A stretch of DNA of 64,000 nucleotides from Flavobacteriales bacterium (GTDB lineage Bacteria; Bacteroidota; Bacteroidia; Flavobacteriales_G; Salibacteraceae). Positions 48,113 through 57,051 of the stretch are shown here, in pieces. The stretch's first letter is position 1; the number at the start of each line of letters is the position of its first letter. A model generated the notes under the pieces. It saw only the letters and a list, made by a program, of their open reading frames with translations, ran no database searches and was not told where the DNA came from. The stretch spans positions 4,172 to 68,171 of the forward strand of contig DNTB01000080.1 of NCBI GenBank assembly GCA_003499525.1, written 5' to 3'. A program made the position numbers and the translations under genes.

Positions 48113-49156
48113 CTACTGTTCTCTGGAAGAAGGGCTAAAACGCTTCAGGTTTTCTAATATTAAGATCGCAATAATGGCTAAAACTATCGCTGAAAAAGTT
48201 GAAACCACAACAATAAGCCAGCGAATAGGATATGCCTTTTTCTCTGAAGGTACAGCATAATTTACCATAAACTTCCAGGAAATACTCTGCGTGGCATCCA
48301 CCTTGAGTTCATCATATTTTGATTTAAGCAGCATCAACCTTCCACGCAGATAACCAAGGTTTTGAGACATGGACATGTATGAAGATCCGTACTCAGCTAT
48401 CGTATCCAATTTTGATTGCATGATCGCTTCTGTCCGACTATCATTGTCTGCAATAGCCTGATAATATATGCTAACTAACCGCTCTGCCTGTCGCTCGTAG
48501 GTATGCACCCCTTTCTTTCGTATAAAAGTGAGTGAATCATCCAATGTCTGTATGTATTCCTGAAGCTCTGAATACTCATTTTCCACTACTTTCAGAGCTT
48601 CATTTGCGCGGGTTTGGACCATCTCATTTCTGATCGAATCCACTAAAGCAGCAATGGCATTGGCTAAATCGGCTGCCATGATTGAGTCACGGTCCAGTAC
48701 TTCAATTTTTATAGAATTGAACTCCGTACGACGGAATGAAACGTTGTCCTCCCACATTTCCTGCAGCTCGGTATTTGCAAAACGCTCGCCCGGATCAATA
48801 TCATAATGCTGCATCAAACCGAATTTTTTCCAAATACGATATTTGATACGATCACTATTCAACAATTGGAGCATTGCTTCAGCCTGATCCTCAGCTCCCA
48901 GCGTTGTAATATCATTCTTTGCCTGAGAATCCTGTGTCATTATACCCTTTGAAAGGGATGAGTTATGGGCAGGGAAGAATACCGCTGTCGACTTATATTT
49001 TGGTGGAATAAGAAGTGCTACCACAGAAGATACGATTGCTGCACTTATCGCAACAATGATCAAAGGTTTACTATATTTCAGCAAGAAGAAAATCAGGTTG
49101 CCGGAATTCAACTGGTTGTTGACTATATCCCCCTTATTCAGATTGTTTTCATCCAT
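48113..49156 (-). CDS. Wzz-like polysaccharide chain-length determinant
   Basis: A 347-aa protein with two membrane helices (about 32-52 and 310-332) around a long helical periplasmic domain with coiled-coil character (about 130-280), the Wzz/PCP layout. A Pro-rich segment before the second helix (AVPSEKKAYPIRW) matches the PCP signature. No tyrosine kinase domain is attached, so it is of the PCP1/3 kind. It lies between the wzx-like and wzy-like genes in one operon. Confidence 0.85.
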   Translation of the reverse strand: MDENNLNKGDIVNNQLNSGNLIFFLLKYSKPLIIVAISAAIVSSVVALLIPPKYKSTAVFFPAHNSSLSKGIMTQDSQAKNDITTLGAEDQAEAMLQLLNSDRIKYRIWKKFGLMQHYDIDPGERFANTELQEMWEDNVSFRRTEFNSIKIEVLDRDSIMAADLANAIAALVDSIRNEMVQTRANEALKVVENEYSELQEYIQTLDDSLTFIRKKGVHTYERQAERLVSIYYQAIADNDSRTEAIMQSKLDTIAEYGSSYMSMSQNLGYLRGRLMLLKSKYDELKVDATQSISWKFMVNYAVPSEKKAYPIRWLIVVVSTFSAIVLAIIAILILENLKRFSPSSREQ

Positions 49157-49201
49157 GTCCTTGACGGTAAATTGCGCAAAAGTAGAAATAATTGGTACCT
49201 G

Positions 49202-50644
49202 TCATTCACCCCTTTTAACAAGTGCTGACAATTGACGGAGATCGAGAATACGGAGCAACATGGCAAATCCTAATCCGAGGATATTGAAAACCAAGAATGA
49301 AATGATTCCTTTTCCAACATACTCACTCATTATCACTAGTACTCCGGTTCCTATCACAAAGGCTGTAAATCTAAGAAATACATAAACGCCATATTTCAAT
49401 TTGAATTGCAGCCATGTGGCCGAAACTTGAAGAAATACTACAAGAATACTGGTAGCCAGTGTGGCCCAGGCGGCTCCCTCGATACCCAATACTGGTATGA
49501 GAAAGTAATTCATTAGTAGATTGAGAATCATCGCATTAAATGCTACAATATTGAGGTACCTTAAACTTCCATTAGCCGTCAGCAGCGTTCCAAAAATATA
49601 GGATGCTGCCATGGGCACAAATGTGGCAATCAGTATGGGAAGTACCGAGGCGGTCTCTGCCACTTTTTCATCAAAAAGAAAATCCATCAAATCAAAACTG
49701 TAATAGGCCACTCCAGTGGTAAAAATGATTGCCGGAGCCAGCAAAAGCTTTGATGCAAGTGTTAGAAGCTCATTTATTCTTTCTCCGTTCGCCAGCATCC
49801 TTGAAAAAATGGGATACAACAAATTGGCAAAAAGAAAAGCAAACATCACCGCCATCTCCAACAATCTGTACGCCTGAGCATAAATTCCTGATTCCTGAGC
49901 TCCATTAGGCAGCAGGTGTTCTATCATTACCGCATCTATTTTGAAATAGATTGTCATAATAAGAGCAAGCATGGCATGAGGAAAACTGCTCCTGAATATG
50001 AATTTCAAATCTGCAGAATTGATATTAATCTTTACAAGACCCGAATGAGAAATGATCACAGTTAACGCTAAAAGAGCGCTGACCAGATAGGCCAACCCCT
50101 GGGCGTAAGCAAACCATTCAATTTGGAATTTTTGGTTTGTTATACCTCCCCAGAGCAGTAAACCACATAAGATGATCATGATCAAACGATCAAGAACCGA
50201 CAATATGCTATCTACAACGAAAAGATGTAATCCGGCAATATTGGCCCTCAGGTATAGCAGAAAGGACATCAATACCTGATTTATTCCAACCAAAAGGAGC
50301 AAATACAAATAGTAATCCGAGTATTTCATGATGTATTTCCCAACCGAAAACACCGTAGTGAGAAAAACTACTCCCAAAACCAGCTTTAGGATGGCAAGCG
50401 TGAGAAAATACTTGGAAACCATATCTTCTTTTCTTGCCACATTCCGGTTTTGAAAATTGTTTATTCCAAAATCTAATAGAAGCTGAAACAAGAACGAGAA
50501 GTTGAGCATAGCAAAATACACCCCATAAGTTTCTGGCCCGACAGCTTTTTGAACAGAAACACCTATTCCCAATACCCAAAAGGGTTTGATCAACAGGTTG
50601 AGCAACAATAAAAGACCAAGGTTGGTGATGAACTTCCTTTGCAC
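49202..50644 (-). CDS. Wzx-type polysaccharide flippase
   Basis: A 480-aa member of the MOP superfamily with 12-14 membrane helices. The start QRKFITNLGLLLLLNLLIKPFWVLGIG and QKAVGPETYGVYFA are typical of Wzx/RfbX transporters that flip undecaprenyl-linked oligosaccharides to the periplasm. The start codon is GTG at 50644. It is the first gene of the wzx-wzz-wzy operon and is divergent from the aminopropyltransferase-like gene. Confidence 0.88.
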   Translation of the reverse strand: MQRKFITNLGLLLLLNLLIKPFWVLGIGVSVQKAVGPETYGVYFAMLNFSFLFQLLLDFGINNFQNRNVARKEDMVSKYFLTLAILKLVLGVVFLTTVFSVGKYIMKYSDYYLYLLLLVGINQVLMSFLLYLRANIAGLHLFVVDSILSVLDRLIMIILCGLLLWGGITNQKFQIEWFAYAQGLAYLVSALLALTVIISHSGLVKININSADLKFIFRSSFPHAMLALIMTIYFKIDAVMIEHLLPNGAQESGIYAQAYRLLEMAVMFAFLFANLLYPIFSRMLANGERINELLTLASKLLLAPAIIFTTGVAYYSFDLMDFLFDEKVAETASVLPILIATFVPMAASYIFGTLLTANGSLRYLNIVAFNAMILNLLMNYFLIPVLGIEGAAWATLATSILVVFLQVSATWLQFKLKYGVYVFLRFTAFVIGTGVLVIMSEYVGKGIISFLVFNILGLGFAMLLRILDLRQLSALVKRGE

Positions 50645-50691
50645 AACAGTATATGTAGTTCAGCGAAAAGCGCCATTGCCAATCGGAAAAC

Positions 50692-50699
50692 TACCTTTG
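50692..50699 (+). promoter_or_regulatory. Bacteroidota -7 promoter element (TACCTTTG)
   Basis: Exact TAnnTTTG match 33 bp before the TTG start at 50733. It would drive the membrane aminopropyltransferase-like gene and the four overlapping genes behind it. Confidence 0.4.
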
Positions 50700-50732
50700 C
50701 CTGGTTTAAAGCAACTGCAAAATTAACACAGC

Positions 50733-52169
50733 TTGAAAAGAGAGAACAGATTGTTGATCGTGGTTTTTATCTCAGGCTTCGTTTTAATGGTTTTTGAGAT
50801 TGTAGGCTCAAGGATTATTTCTCCATATCTGGGCAGCTCAACCGTAACCTGGACTGCCATCATAGGTAGCATATTGACCTTTATGTCGCTGGGTTATTGG
50901 TATGGCGGACGAAAAGCAGATGAGAATGAATCTTTTGAATATCTGCAGAACGTCCTACTCACCATTGGGGTGCTTTTGCTTGGCATGAACCTGACTAAAG
51001 GTATCGTTCTGGAGTTTATTTCAAACTACAGCAATAATTTGATCTTCAAAAGCTTAGTTTCATCCATCCTCTTATTTGGAGGTCCATCATTCCTTCTTGC
51101 ATTTGTTTCTCCATATGCTATTCGACTTTGCTTGCGGAGTGCTGATGAATCGGGAAGAGTTTCAGGTAAAATTTATGCGATATCGACACTTGGAAGCATT
51201 CTGGGAACTTTCATGAGCGGCTTTTTTCTCATTGCATGGATCGGCACCAATAACCTCGTCTGGTTGCTTGCAATACTAATTAGCATTGCTGCCTTCATGG
51301 TCAAACCAAAAGTTCCTCTGACCCTCCTTATAGTGTTTGCCATACTTCTGGTAGGTAATATTTACCGAGCATCAGCAGCCAATGAATTCATCGATATAGA
51401 TACAAACTACAACCGTGTTTATATCTATGATCAGGTATATGACGGGGAAGAAGTGCGGGACCTCTATCTTAACGGCGACTTACATTCCAGAATCAACCGA
51501 AACGATCCGACAATTCTTGCACACGGATACGGTTACTATTTCGATTTATTCGACTTCTACCGGCCCAACTCAAAGGATGTTTGCATGCTGGGAGGAGGAG
51601 CCTTCGCTTATCCACAGCATTTCCTCTCCATTTTTCCTGATAAAAGAATTGACGTTGTTGAAATAGATGATGGACTAACCGCCATTGCAGAAGAGTATTT
51701 CATGCTTCAGCAAAATGACAGACTCAAGATATTTAATGAAGATGCCCGCACATTTGTGAACGATTGTTCTGAAAGCTACGAAGTTGTATTGTACGATATA
51801 GCCAATACACGAAGGAGTGTGCCTTTTTACATGACCACTAAGGAAGCTTTTAGCTCTATTTCCGACATGCTGGTTGAGGACGGTATCATGATTTCAAATT
51901 TTATTGCCAGCACAAAGGGAGGACATGGAAAGTACCTTTCTAGTGTGACTAAAACTCTGATTGAGATCTTTAAAGACGTACGCGTTTATCAAACGAGTGA
52001 TTTCCCAGTGGGCAATTTTATTGTCGTTGCGGGTAAAATGAATTTGCCGGAAGATCCGCCTTTTCATCCAAAAGTGGACCTATCGGAAAGAATTGAACCA
52101 CAAAAATGGAATGGGCTTACGCTTAGGGATAATTTCGCACCGGTGAACTACATGATGGCATACGAATGA
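50733..52169 (+). CDS. Fused membrane / spermidine-synthase-like protein
   Basis: A 478-aa protein. Residues 1-210 form about six to seven membrane helices with the repeat-like GSRIISPYLGSSTVTWTAI; residues 220-478 form a Rossmann methyltransferase-fold domain of the spermidine synthase family, with glycine motif CMLGGGAFAYPQ (284-295) and acidic VVEIDDG (308-314), then LYDIAN at 353-358. Fused proteins of this kind are widespread but few have a known reaction. The start is TTG at 50733. It is the first of a run of overlapping genes with a glycosyltransferase, so an envelope glycan or lipid substrate is possible. Confidence 0.85.
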   Translation: MKRENRLLIVVFISGFVLMVFEIVGSRIISPYLGSSTVTWTAIIGSILTFMSLGYWYGGRKADENESFEYLQNVLLTIGVLLLGMNLTKGIVLEFISNYSNNLIFKSLVSSILLFGGPSFLLAFVSPYAIRLCLRSADESGRVSGKIYAISTLGSILGTFMSGFFLIAWIGTNNLVWLLAILISIAAFMVKPKVPLTLLIVFAILLVGNIYRASAANEFIDIDTNYNRVYIYDQVYDGEEVRDLYLNGDLHSRINRNDPTILAHGYGYYFDLFDFYRPNSKDVCMLGGGAFAYPQHFLSIFPDKRIDVVEIDDGLTAIAEEYFMLQQNDRLKIFNEDARTFVNDCSESYEVVLYDIANTRRSVPFYMTTKEAFSSISDMLVEDGIMISNFIASTKGGHGKYLSSVTKTLIEIFKDVRVYQTSDFPVGNFIVVAGKMNLPEDPPFHPKVDLSERIEPQKWNGLTLRDNFAPVNYMMAYE

Positions 52170-53308
52170 AGATTGCAGTAAACACCAGACTTCTTCTACC
52201 TGATAAACTTGAAGGAATAGGCTGGTTTTCTTATGAGACCCTGAGACGGATCGTTGAAAAGCACCCTGAACATGAGTTCCTTTTCATTTTCGACAGAAGT
52301 TATTCCGAGGAGTTCATATTCGCTAAAAATGTAACCCCTGTGGTAATTCGTCCTCCAGCAAGACACCCATTTCTATACTATCTGTGGTTTGAGTGGCTTG
52401 TTCCTCCAGTACTCAGAAAGAGAAAAGTAGATCTGTTGGTTTCTCCGGATGGCTATTTATGCCTAAATAGCGAGAAACCTCAACTGGCTGTTATTCACGA
52501 CATAAATTTTGAGTATTACCCGAAATACATCCCCTGGGTCTCGCGCAAATATTACAAGTACTTCTTTCCAAAATATGCCCAGAAGGCTCTTCGAATTGCT
52601 ACAGTTTCTCAGTTCTCCAAAGAAGATTTGGTCGGGCAATATGAAGTGAATCCGGAAAAAATTGACGTCGTCTACAATGGTGTCGATCCCATTTACAAGC
52701 CCATTTCACGGAATGAAATAGAAGCAACCAGAAAAAAGCTGAGTAGTGGGCTCCCGTATTTCATTTTTGTCGGCAGCATTCAACCCCGCAAAAACCTTAT
52801 TCAAATGTTCCGTGCATTTGATCGTTTCAGGAAAGAATGTAACAAGAAAATGATATTGCTTGTAGTGGGTGAAAAGCGTTGGTGGACCAAGCCCATGGAA
52901 CGAGCATTTAGTGAAATGGAGTTTAAGGCAGATGTTGTTTTTACGGGACGACTCTCGCAGGAAAATCTGGCTAAGGTTATGGCCTCTGCACACGCTCTTG
53001 TATATGTCTCATTTTTTGAAGGGTTTGGAATACCCATTCTTGAAGCTATGAGCTGTGATGTTCCGGTGATCACCTCAAATATTACTGCAATGCCAGAAGT
53101 AGCGGGGGATGCGGCGGCTTTTGCGAGTCCATTCGACCCCGAGTCTATCAAAAATGCAATGATGCGCGTAGCCACCGATGATGAAAGAAAAAAACGGATG
53201 ATAGAAGCAGGTCGTAAAAGACGAGAGGAATTTTCCTGGGATAAAACGGCAGACCTGCTATGGAACAGTATTGAAAAGACGTTTTCTGATGCTGGCAAGA
53301 AGCTTTAG
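52166..53308 (+). CDS. Family 4 glycosyltransferase (GT1-type, retaining)
   Basis: A 380-aa GT-B fold transferase. The N-terminal acceptor domain ends near VVYNGVDPIYKP (about residue 175); the C-terminal donor domain has FVGSIQPRKNL and the E-x7-E motif in FFEGFGIPILEAMSCDVPVI. This is a mannosyl/glucosyl-type transferase acting on the cytosolic side of the membrane. It overlaps the aminopropyltransferase-like gene by ATGA and rnhB by 20 bp, so it is in one transcript with both. The sugar is not known. Confidence 0.92.
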   Translation: MKIAVNTRLLLPDKLEGIGWFSYETLRRIVEKHPEHEFLFIFDRSYSEEFIFAKNVTPVVIRPPARHPFLYYLWFEWLVPPVLRKRKVDLLVSPDGYLCLNSEKPQLAVIHDINFEYYPKYIPWVSRKYYKYFFPKYAQKALRIATVSQFSKEDLVGQYEVNPEKIDVVYNGVDPIYKPISRNEIEATRKKLSSGLPYFIFVGSIQPRKNLIQMFRAFDRFRKECNKKMILLVVGEKRWWTKPMERAFSEMEFKADVVFTGRLSQENLAKVMASAHALVYVSFFEGFGIPILEAMSCDVPVITSNITAMPEVAGDAAAFASPFDPESIKNAMMRVATDDERKKRMIEAGRKRREEFSWDKTADLLWNSIEKTFSDAGKKL

Positions 53309-53891
53309 TGGTCTTGAATCTGAAGCTGGATGCGATGAGGCCGGTAGGGGATGTCTTGCAGGTCCAGTCGTAGCGGCTGCTGTAATTGCTCCAAATGCCT
53401 TTGATGCAGAGGGCATTGATGATTCAAAAAAACTATCTCGAACAAAAAGAGCACAATTGGCGGTCCGAATCAAAGAGGAAACGATTTGGGCCATTGGAGT
53501 TTGTTCTCCTGAAGAGATCGATAAAATCAACATTCTTAAAGCCTCTTTTCTTGCTATGGAACGTGCAATTCGAAAACTGGATTATACTCCTCGTTATCTT
53601 ATCATTGACGGAAACAGGTTCAGCACAGAACTCAATATTCCTTTCCATTGTATCGTGAAAGGAGATGCCAAATATGTTTCTATAGCAGCGGCAAGTATCC
53701 TTGCCAAGCATCATCGCGATCAGCTAATGCTAAAGTATCACACGCAATACCCTGATTATCAATGGAATACTAATTTTGGATACCCCACAGTTTCGCACAG
53801 AAAAGGCATAAAGCAGTTTGGTATTACTCCATTACATCGTAAAACTTTCAGGTTATTGCCGGATCAACTAGCTTTAAAACTGAATTCATGA
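53289..53891 (+). CDS. rnhB: Ribonuclease HII
   Basis: A 200-aa RNase HII, which cuts 5' to ribonucleotides embedded in DNA. The signature AGCDEAGRGCLAGPV at residues 13-27 gives catalytic D16 and E17; a further catalytic acid is in LIIDGNRF, and HHRDQLM closes the site. The ATG at 53289 was chosen as it matches the usual Bacteroidota N-terminus (LARSFSGLESEAGCDE); a TTG at 53271 would extend it by six residues. Overlaps the cyclophilin gene by ATGA. Confidence 0.95.
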   Translation: MLARSFSGLESEAGCDEAGRGCLAGPVVAAAVIAPNAFDAEGIDDSKKLSRTKRAQLAVRIKEETIWAIGVCSPEEIDKINILKASFLAMERAIRKLDYTPRYLIIDGNRFSTELNIPFHCIVKGDAKYVSIAAASILAKHHRDQLMLKYHTQYPDYQWNTNFGYPTVSHRKGIKQFGITPLHRKTFRLLPDQLALKLNS

Positions 53892-54679
53892 ATCCTCACT
53901 TAATTAAGTATGTAGTTCCATTTATGCTACTTTTCCTGCTAACCGACTGTTCTGGTGACCCTGTAAAACAGGAAACCTCGGTAAAAGAGAAAAAAACAGT
54001 CAAAAAGAAATCAAAGAAAAAGGCCAAAAAAAAGAAGAAAGATATCGTCATCACGAATGAAAATGCGGTCGATTTTTTTACCGAATACGGAAAAAAGAAT
54101 CCGGAGACCGTAATTCGGCTGAGCTCATCCTTTGGCAACATCGATATCGAGTTATTTACCAATACCCCGATTCACCGGGCGAATATTATCTACCTGACCA
54201 AGAGAAAATATTTCGATTTAACACAGTTCTACCGGGTATCCAAAAATTTTGTGCTGCAGGCCGGTAATAGCGATGAGACGGACACGCAGGCCATGAGAGC
54301 AAAAATCGGGCACTACACTTTACCTGCGGAATTCAGGGAGGCAAATCGCCATTTCTACGGTTCAGTAGCCATGGCTCGACGCTACGATAAAAATCCTACT
54401 AAAAGGTCATCTCCCTATGAATTCTATATCAATCTGGGTAGAAAGTTTAGTGCGGCAGAGATGAAAGGACTCATGCGTGAAACCGGGTTGGAATACCCTG
54501 TAGAGCAGAAAAACAGATACATAAACGAAGGAGGAAACCCATCATTAGATCTTCAGCATACAGTAGTAGGAAGAGTGATTCGTGGAATGGACGTAGCACT
54601 AAAAATCAATGAAGTTAAGGTAGACGGAACGGAATGGCCATTGAATGAAATTCCGATAACAGTCAGAGTTGTTCGATAA
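53888..54679 (+). CDS. Cyclophilin-type peptidyl-prolyl cis-trans isomerase, exported
   Basis: A 263-aa protein with an N-terminal hydrophobic signal and a possible, though atypical, lipobox LLTDC (Asp before the Cys), then a very Lys-rich linker (about residues 36-55) and a cyclophilin domain (about 75-263) with FGNIDIELFTNTPIHRANI, FYRVSKNFVLQAG and HTVVGRVIRGMDVALKIN. It would assist folding of secreted or outer-membrane proteins. The Lys-rich spacer may hold it near the membrane or peptidoglycan. Co-transcribed with rnhB. Confidence 0.9.
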   Translation: MNPHLIKYVVPFMLLFLLTDCSGDPVKQETSVKEKKTVKKKSKKKAKKKKKDIVITNENAVDFFTEYGKKNPETVIRLSSSFGNIDIELFTNTPIHRANIIYLTKRKYFDLTQFYRVSKNFVLQAGNSDETDTQAMRAKIGHYTLPAEFREANRHFYGSVAMARRYDKNPTKRSSPYEFYINLGRKFSAAEMKGLMRETGLEYPVEQKNRYINEGGNPSLDLQHTVVGRVIRGMDVALKINEVKVDGTEWPLNEIPITVRVVR

Positions 54680-54743
54680 GTCAGTCAACTGTTCGCTCAA
54701 CGTCTACAGTACCAGACTATTAAAAAGTTGACCAATACGGTCG

Positions 54744-54780
54744 AAAAAAACAGCAGGGCAAACGAAAATGCTCACCCTGC
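54744..54780 (-). terminator. Rho-independent terminator after the MbnP-like gene
   Basis: On the complement GCAGGG and CCCTGC (54775-54780 and 54753-54758) pair, the stem being extended inside by wobble pairs, and are followed by a run of seven T after TG. Confidence 0.75.
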
Positions 54781-54808
54781 CAGTATGGTTAAATCATCCT
54801 TTGCATTT

Positions 54809-55582
54809 CTATTTTATCTCCAGAAATGTGACGTTGGTGTAGAAATCTGTAGCCATTGCTTTCGCCTCCGGACCCGGAGTATCAATACTATTCCTGCTAC
54901 TAACCCCTGGCGAAGAGTGCCATAATCTGGCCGGGTTAGCTCTGAATACTAAAGTAGGGGTGGCAATAGAAGGTCCAACAGCCGCAATATTACCCCCAAG
55001 AGTAAAAGTCCTCTGCATTACAAGATTGTCCTCACCTGAGTATCCCCCAAGATGAAAGGAAAATGTTCCATCACTGCTCTGCGGTGATAAACCTTCAGCT
55101 TTAAGCATAATATATCCGTTGGTCCAGTCCCAAAACATTCCCATATTTGGTAAGAGATCTCCGGTTTGTGGGCCGGACACATTCCGTGCACTATCGACTC
55201 CAAATAGAAACTCCATTTCTGTATAGTTCCCTTCAGGCACTTCTGTTATAGTAAAATAATTCTTGTTAATGCACGTAGCACAAACAAGATGATAACTCTC
55301 AGGCTCAGACCACCAGGTGCCGTCTTCATTTTTCAATCGAACATTGGATACATAAAATGAAAACTCTGTGAAGGTTAAAGTATCGCCTGTTTTTGGATGT
55401 CTCAACTTTAAGTTGACATCCCAGGGTACCCCGGAAGAACCGAAAACGTAGTTAAATTCTACCTTAACATCTCCCCACTGGGGTATTGGTATGGGTATAT
55501 CTTCTTCCTTTTCGCAAGAAGAGCATAGCATTAGTGCTATCAGCATAAATGCCGAGATTATCAGTTTGTTTATAATTCGCAT
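54809..55582 (-). CDS. MbnP-like lipoprotein (methanobactin-associated periplasmic-protein family)
   Basis: A 257-aa lipoprotein: signal LIISAFMLIALMLCSSC with lipid-attachment Cys near residue 21. The body matches the MbnP family: VKVEFNYVFGSSGVPWD near the start, FSFYVSNVRLKNEDG, LFGVDSARNVSG, MFWDWTNGYIMLK and a final RANPARLW...ATDFYTNVTFLEIK. In methanotrophs MbnP works with the di-heme enzyme MbnH and binds copper through a modified Trp; no MbnH-type gene is present here, so the role is open. A small Cys-motif membrane protein gene lies just upstream. The ATG at 55582 places the signal peptide at the N-terminus. Confidence 0.8.
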   Translation of the reverse strand: MRIINKLIISAFMLIALMLCSSCEKEEDIPIPIPQWGDVKVEFNYVFGSSGVPWDVNLKLRHPKTGDTLTFTEFSFYVSNVRLKNEDGTWWSEPESYHLVCATCINKNYFTITEVPEGNYTEMEFLFGVDSARNVSGPQTGDLLPNMGMFWDWTNGYIMLKAEGLSPQSSDGTFSFHLGGYSGEDNLVMQRTFTLGGNIAAVGPSIATPTLVFRANPARLWHSSPGVSSRNSIDTPGPEAKAMATDFYTNVTFLEIK

Positions 55583-55661
55583 GATTTGTGATTTAAGCTG
55601 TGAATACAATTTTTAATAATGATACAATCCCGCCTCTACTAAAGCAGGCCGAAGTTGAATC

Positions 55662-56048
55662 TTAAATAATCTTCACATTAAGCTCGGGGGGTACAAAAAT
55701 TTGATTGATGAAATCTGAATAAAGAAAAACATCGGTGTAGGGTTTCAATTTGATTAAAGAAACCTGAAGAATGCAGTTTAAGTGTGAAATACGATTCAAA
55801 ACGGCCTCAATTTCTAAAGCTTTAGTCGTAGTAGAGGGTAAGTTTGGTTTCTGATCGTTATTCTTATTCTCTTCAAAAATACTCTCGATTTGACACTTTC
55901 CATTGCAGGAGGTGATGGGTTTATCCTTGTTTTCACACAATTCCTGAGCATAGTAATCCTGGCGTACGAGATAATCTCCAATAGTCACAAACCGAACAAT
56001 AGACGGTGTGCAATACAAAAAGATCAGGATTACCGCGAAAATTTTCAT
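55662..56048 (-). CDS. Small exported/membrane protein with Cys motifs, unknown function
   Basis: A 128-aa protein with a hydrophobic N-terminal segment (about residues 3-18) and the pattern DYYAQELCENKDKPITSCNGKC, in which three spaced cysteines look like a metal or disulfide site. Proteins with a CENKDKP..CNGKC signature are familiar from Bacteroidota metal-uptake neighbourhoods. A link to the adjacent MbnP-like gene and to copper is possible but unproven. The ATG at 56048 puts the hydrophobic segment first; ATG 56099 would add 17 residues. Confidence 0.7.
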   Translation of the reverse strand: MKIFAVILIFLYCTPSIVRFVTIGDYLVRQDYYAQELCENKDKPITSCNGKCQIESIFEENKNNDQKPNLPSTTTKALEIEAVLNRISHLNCILQVSLIKLKPYTDVFLYSDFINQIFVPPELNVKII

Positions 56049-56155
56049 TTCAGAAAAAGAATATCCTGTGAATTTACGGATACTTTGCCTATGATGCATC
56101 AAATGAAAATCACTTTAAAAGCACAACCTAAGGTATGATTTAGAAGGAGTAGTAG

Positions 56156-56191
56156 AATGGTAAAAGGGGTTTAACTCCTCATTTTACCATT
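56156..56191 (-). terminator. Hairpin after the pnuC-like operon
   Basis: AATGGTAAAA (56156-56165) and TTTTACCATT (56182-56191) form a perfect 10-bp stem in the gap after pnuC; a second small stem TCCGC/GCGGA lies closer to the gene. Neither has a long U tract on the complement, so termination is probable but not certain. Confidence 0.45.
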
Positions 56192-56224
56192 AGATTCCGC
56201 ACTACTTAGCGGATTCAGTAATTC

Positions 56225-56791
56225 TTAGTCTTGAGAAGGCCTTCCTGTCTTTCGCCATTCGAAATAGCCGTAGGCAGCCAAAACGGTATACAAGACCATA
56301 AGTATGCTATAATAGTTGAGATCCTTTAAAAAGTAGAGATAGGCACTGGCTAAGTCAATGATGATCCAATAGATCCAGTTGGAAAGGACTTTTCTCGCAG
56401 CCATAAAGGTGGCTAGAAAGCCAAAGCATGTTGTGAAAGCATCAAAGTATGGAAAGTGTGAGCCCCAATCTTGCATCAGTCTGCCTAAAACCACAGCCAC
56501 ACTTGCAGTTCCTACTATAATTATGGTATGATTTACGACTTTCCATTCCTGGTAGGTGAATTGCTCTTGCTTTTCAACCTTATGCTGCCCCCATTGGAAA
56601 TAACCATATACGCCGGCTAGTACGTAAAACAGATAAAGGAGTGCTTCGGAGTTGAGATTTGATTTCCAGAAAAGCCAAACGGCAAGTGCAGAGCTCACCG
56701 TGCCAAAAACCCATCCCAAACGAACCTTTCTGGCAATGAGAACTACATAGAGTAATGCCAGGACAACGGATGTGACCTCCACGAAAACCAT
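56225..56791 (-). CDS. pnuC: PnuC/PnuT family vitamin transporter
   Basis: A 188-aa membrane protein with seven predicted helices and the family repeats GVYGYFQWGQ and AAYGYFEWRKTG. PnuC proteins carry nicotinamide riboside by facilitated diffusion, while PnuT relatives carry thiamine. The gene directly follows one for a YkoF/MTH1187-type thiamine-binding-like protein and lies in an operon with ribF, so thiamine is as likely as nicotinamide riboside here. No TPP riboswitch was recognised. Confidence 0.85.
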   Translation of the reverse strand: MVFVEVTSVVLALLYVVLIARKVRLGWVFGTVSSALAVWLFWKSNLNSEALLYLFYVLAGVYGYFQWGQHKVEKQEQFTYQEWKVVNHTIIIVGTASVAVVLGRLMQDWGSHFPYFDAFTTCFGFLATFMAARKVLSNWIYWIIIDLASAYLYFLKDLNYYSILMVLYTVLAAYGYFEWRKTGRPSQD

Positions 56792-56794
56792 GCA

Positions 56795-57046
56795 CTAATC
56801 CGTATCCAAATCCATTGGAATGAGCTTCATAACAAAAGAAACATGCTTATTCTGTTGTGCAGATTTTTCAATCTCGGACTGTAAAATACTGAATACATCA
56901 GCATACGCTCCATAAACCCGGGTAGACATAGAATTAGTCTTTACCCGAATGCCTTCATGTTGTTTAAGAGATTTTATAAAAGCTTGAATGTCAGCAATAA
57001 AATCCTCTTTAAGCGGATACATACTCACCTCAACTGATACATTCAT
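56795..57046 (-). CDS. MTH1187/YkoF-like (DUF77) thiamine-binding-type protein
   Basis: An 83-aa ferredoxin-like-fold protein of the COG0011 family: VSVEVSMYPLKEDFIADI, IRVKTNSMSTRVYGAYADV and HVSFVMKLIP. YkoF in Bacillus binds thiamine or its hydroxymethylpyrimidine part, and stand-alone members are often found with transporters. It lies 3 bp before the pnuC-like gene and 5 bp after ribF. Ligand binding is inferred from family and context. Confidence 0.85.
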   Translation of the reverse strand: MNVSVEVSMYPLKEDFIADIQAFIKSLKQHEGIRVKTNSMSTRVYGAYADVFSILQSEIEKSAQQNKHVSFVMKLIPMDLDTD

Positions 57047-57051
57047 ATGAT

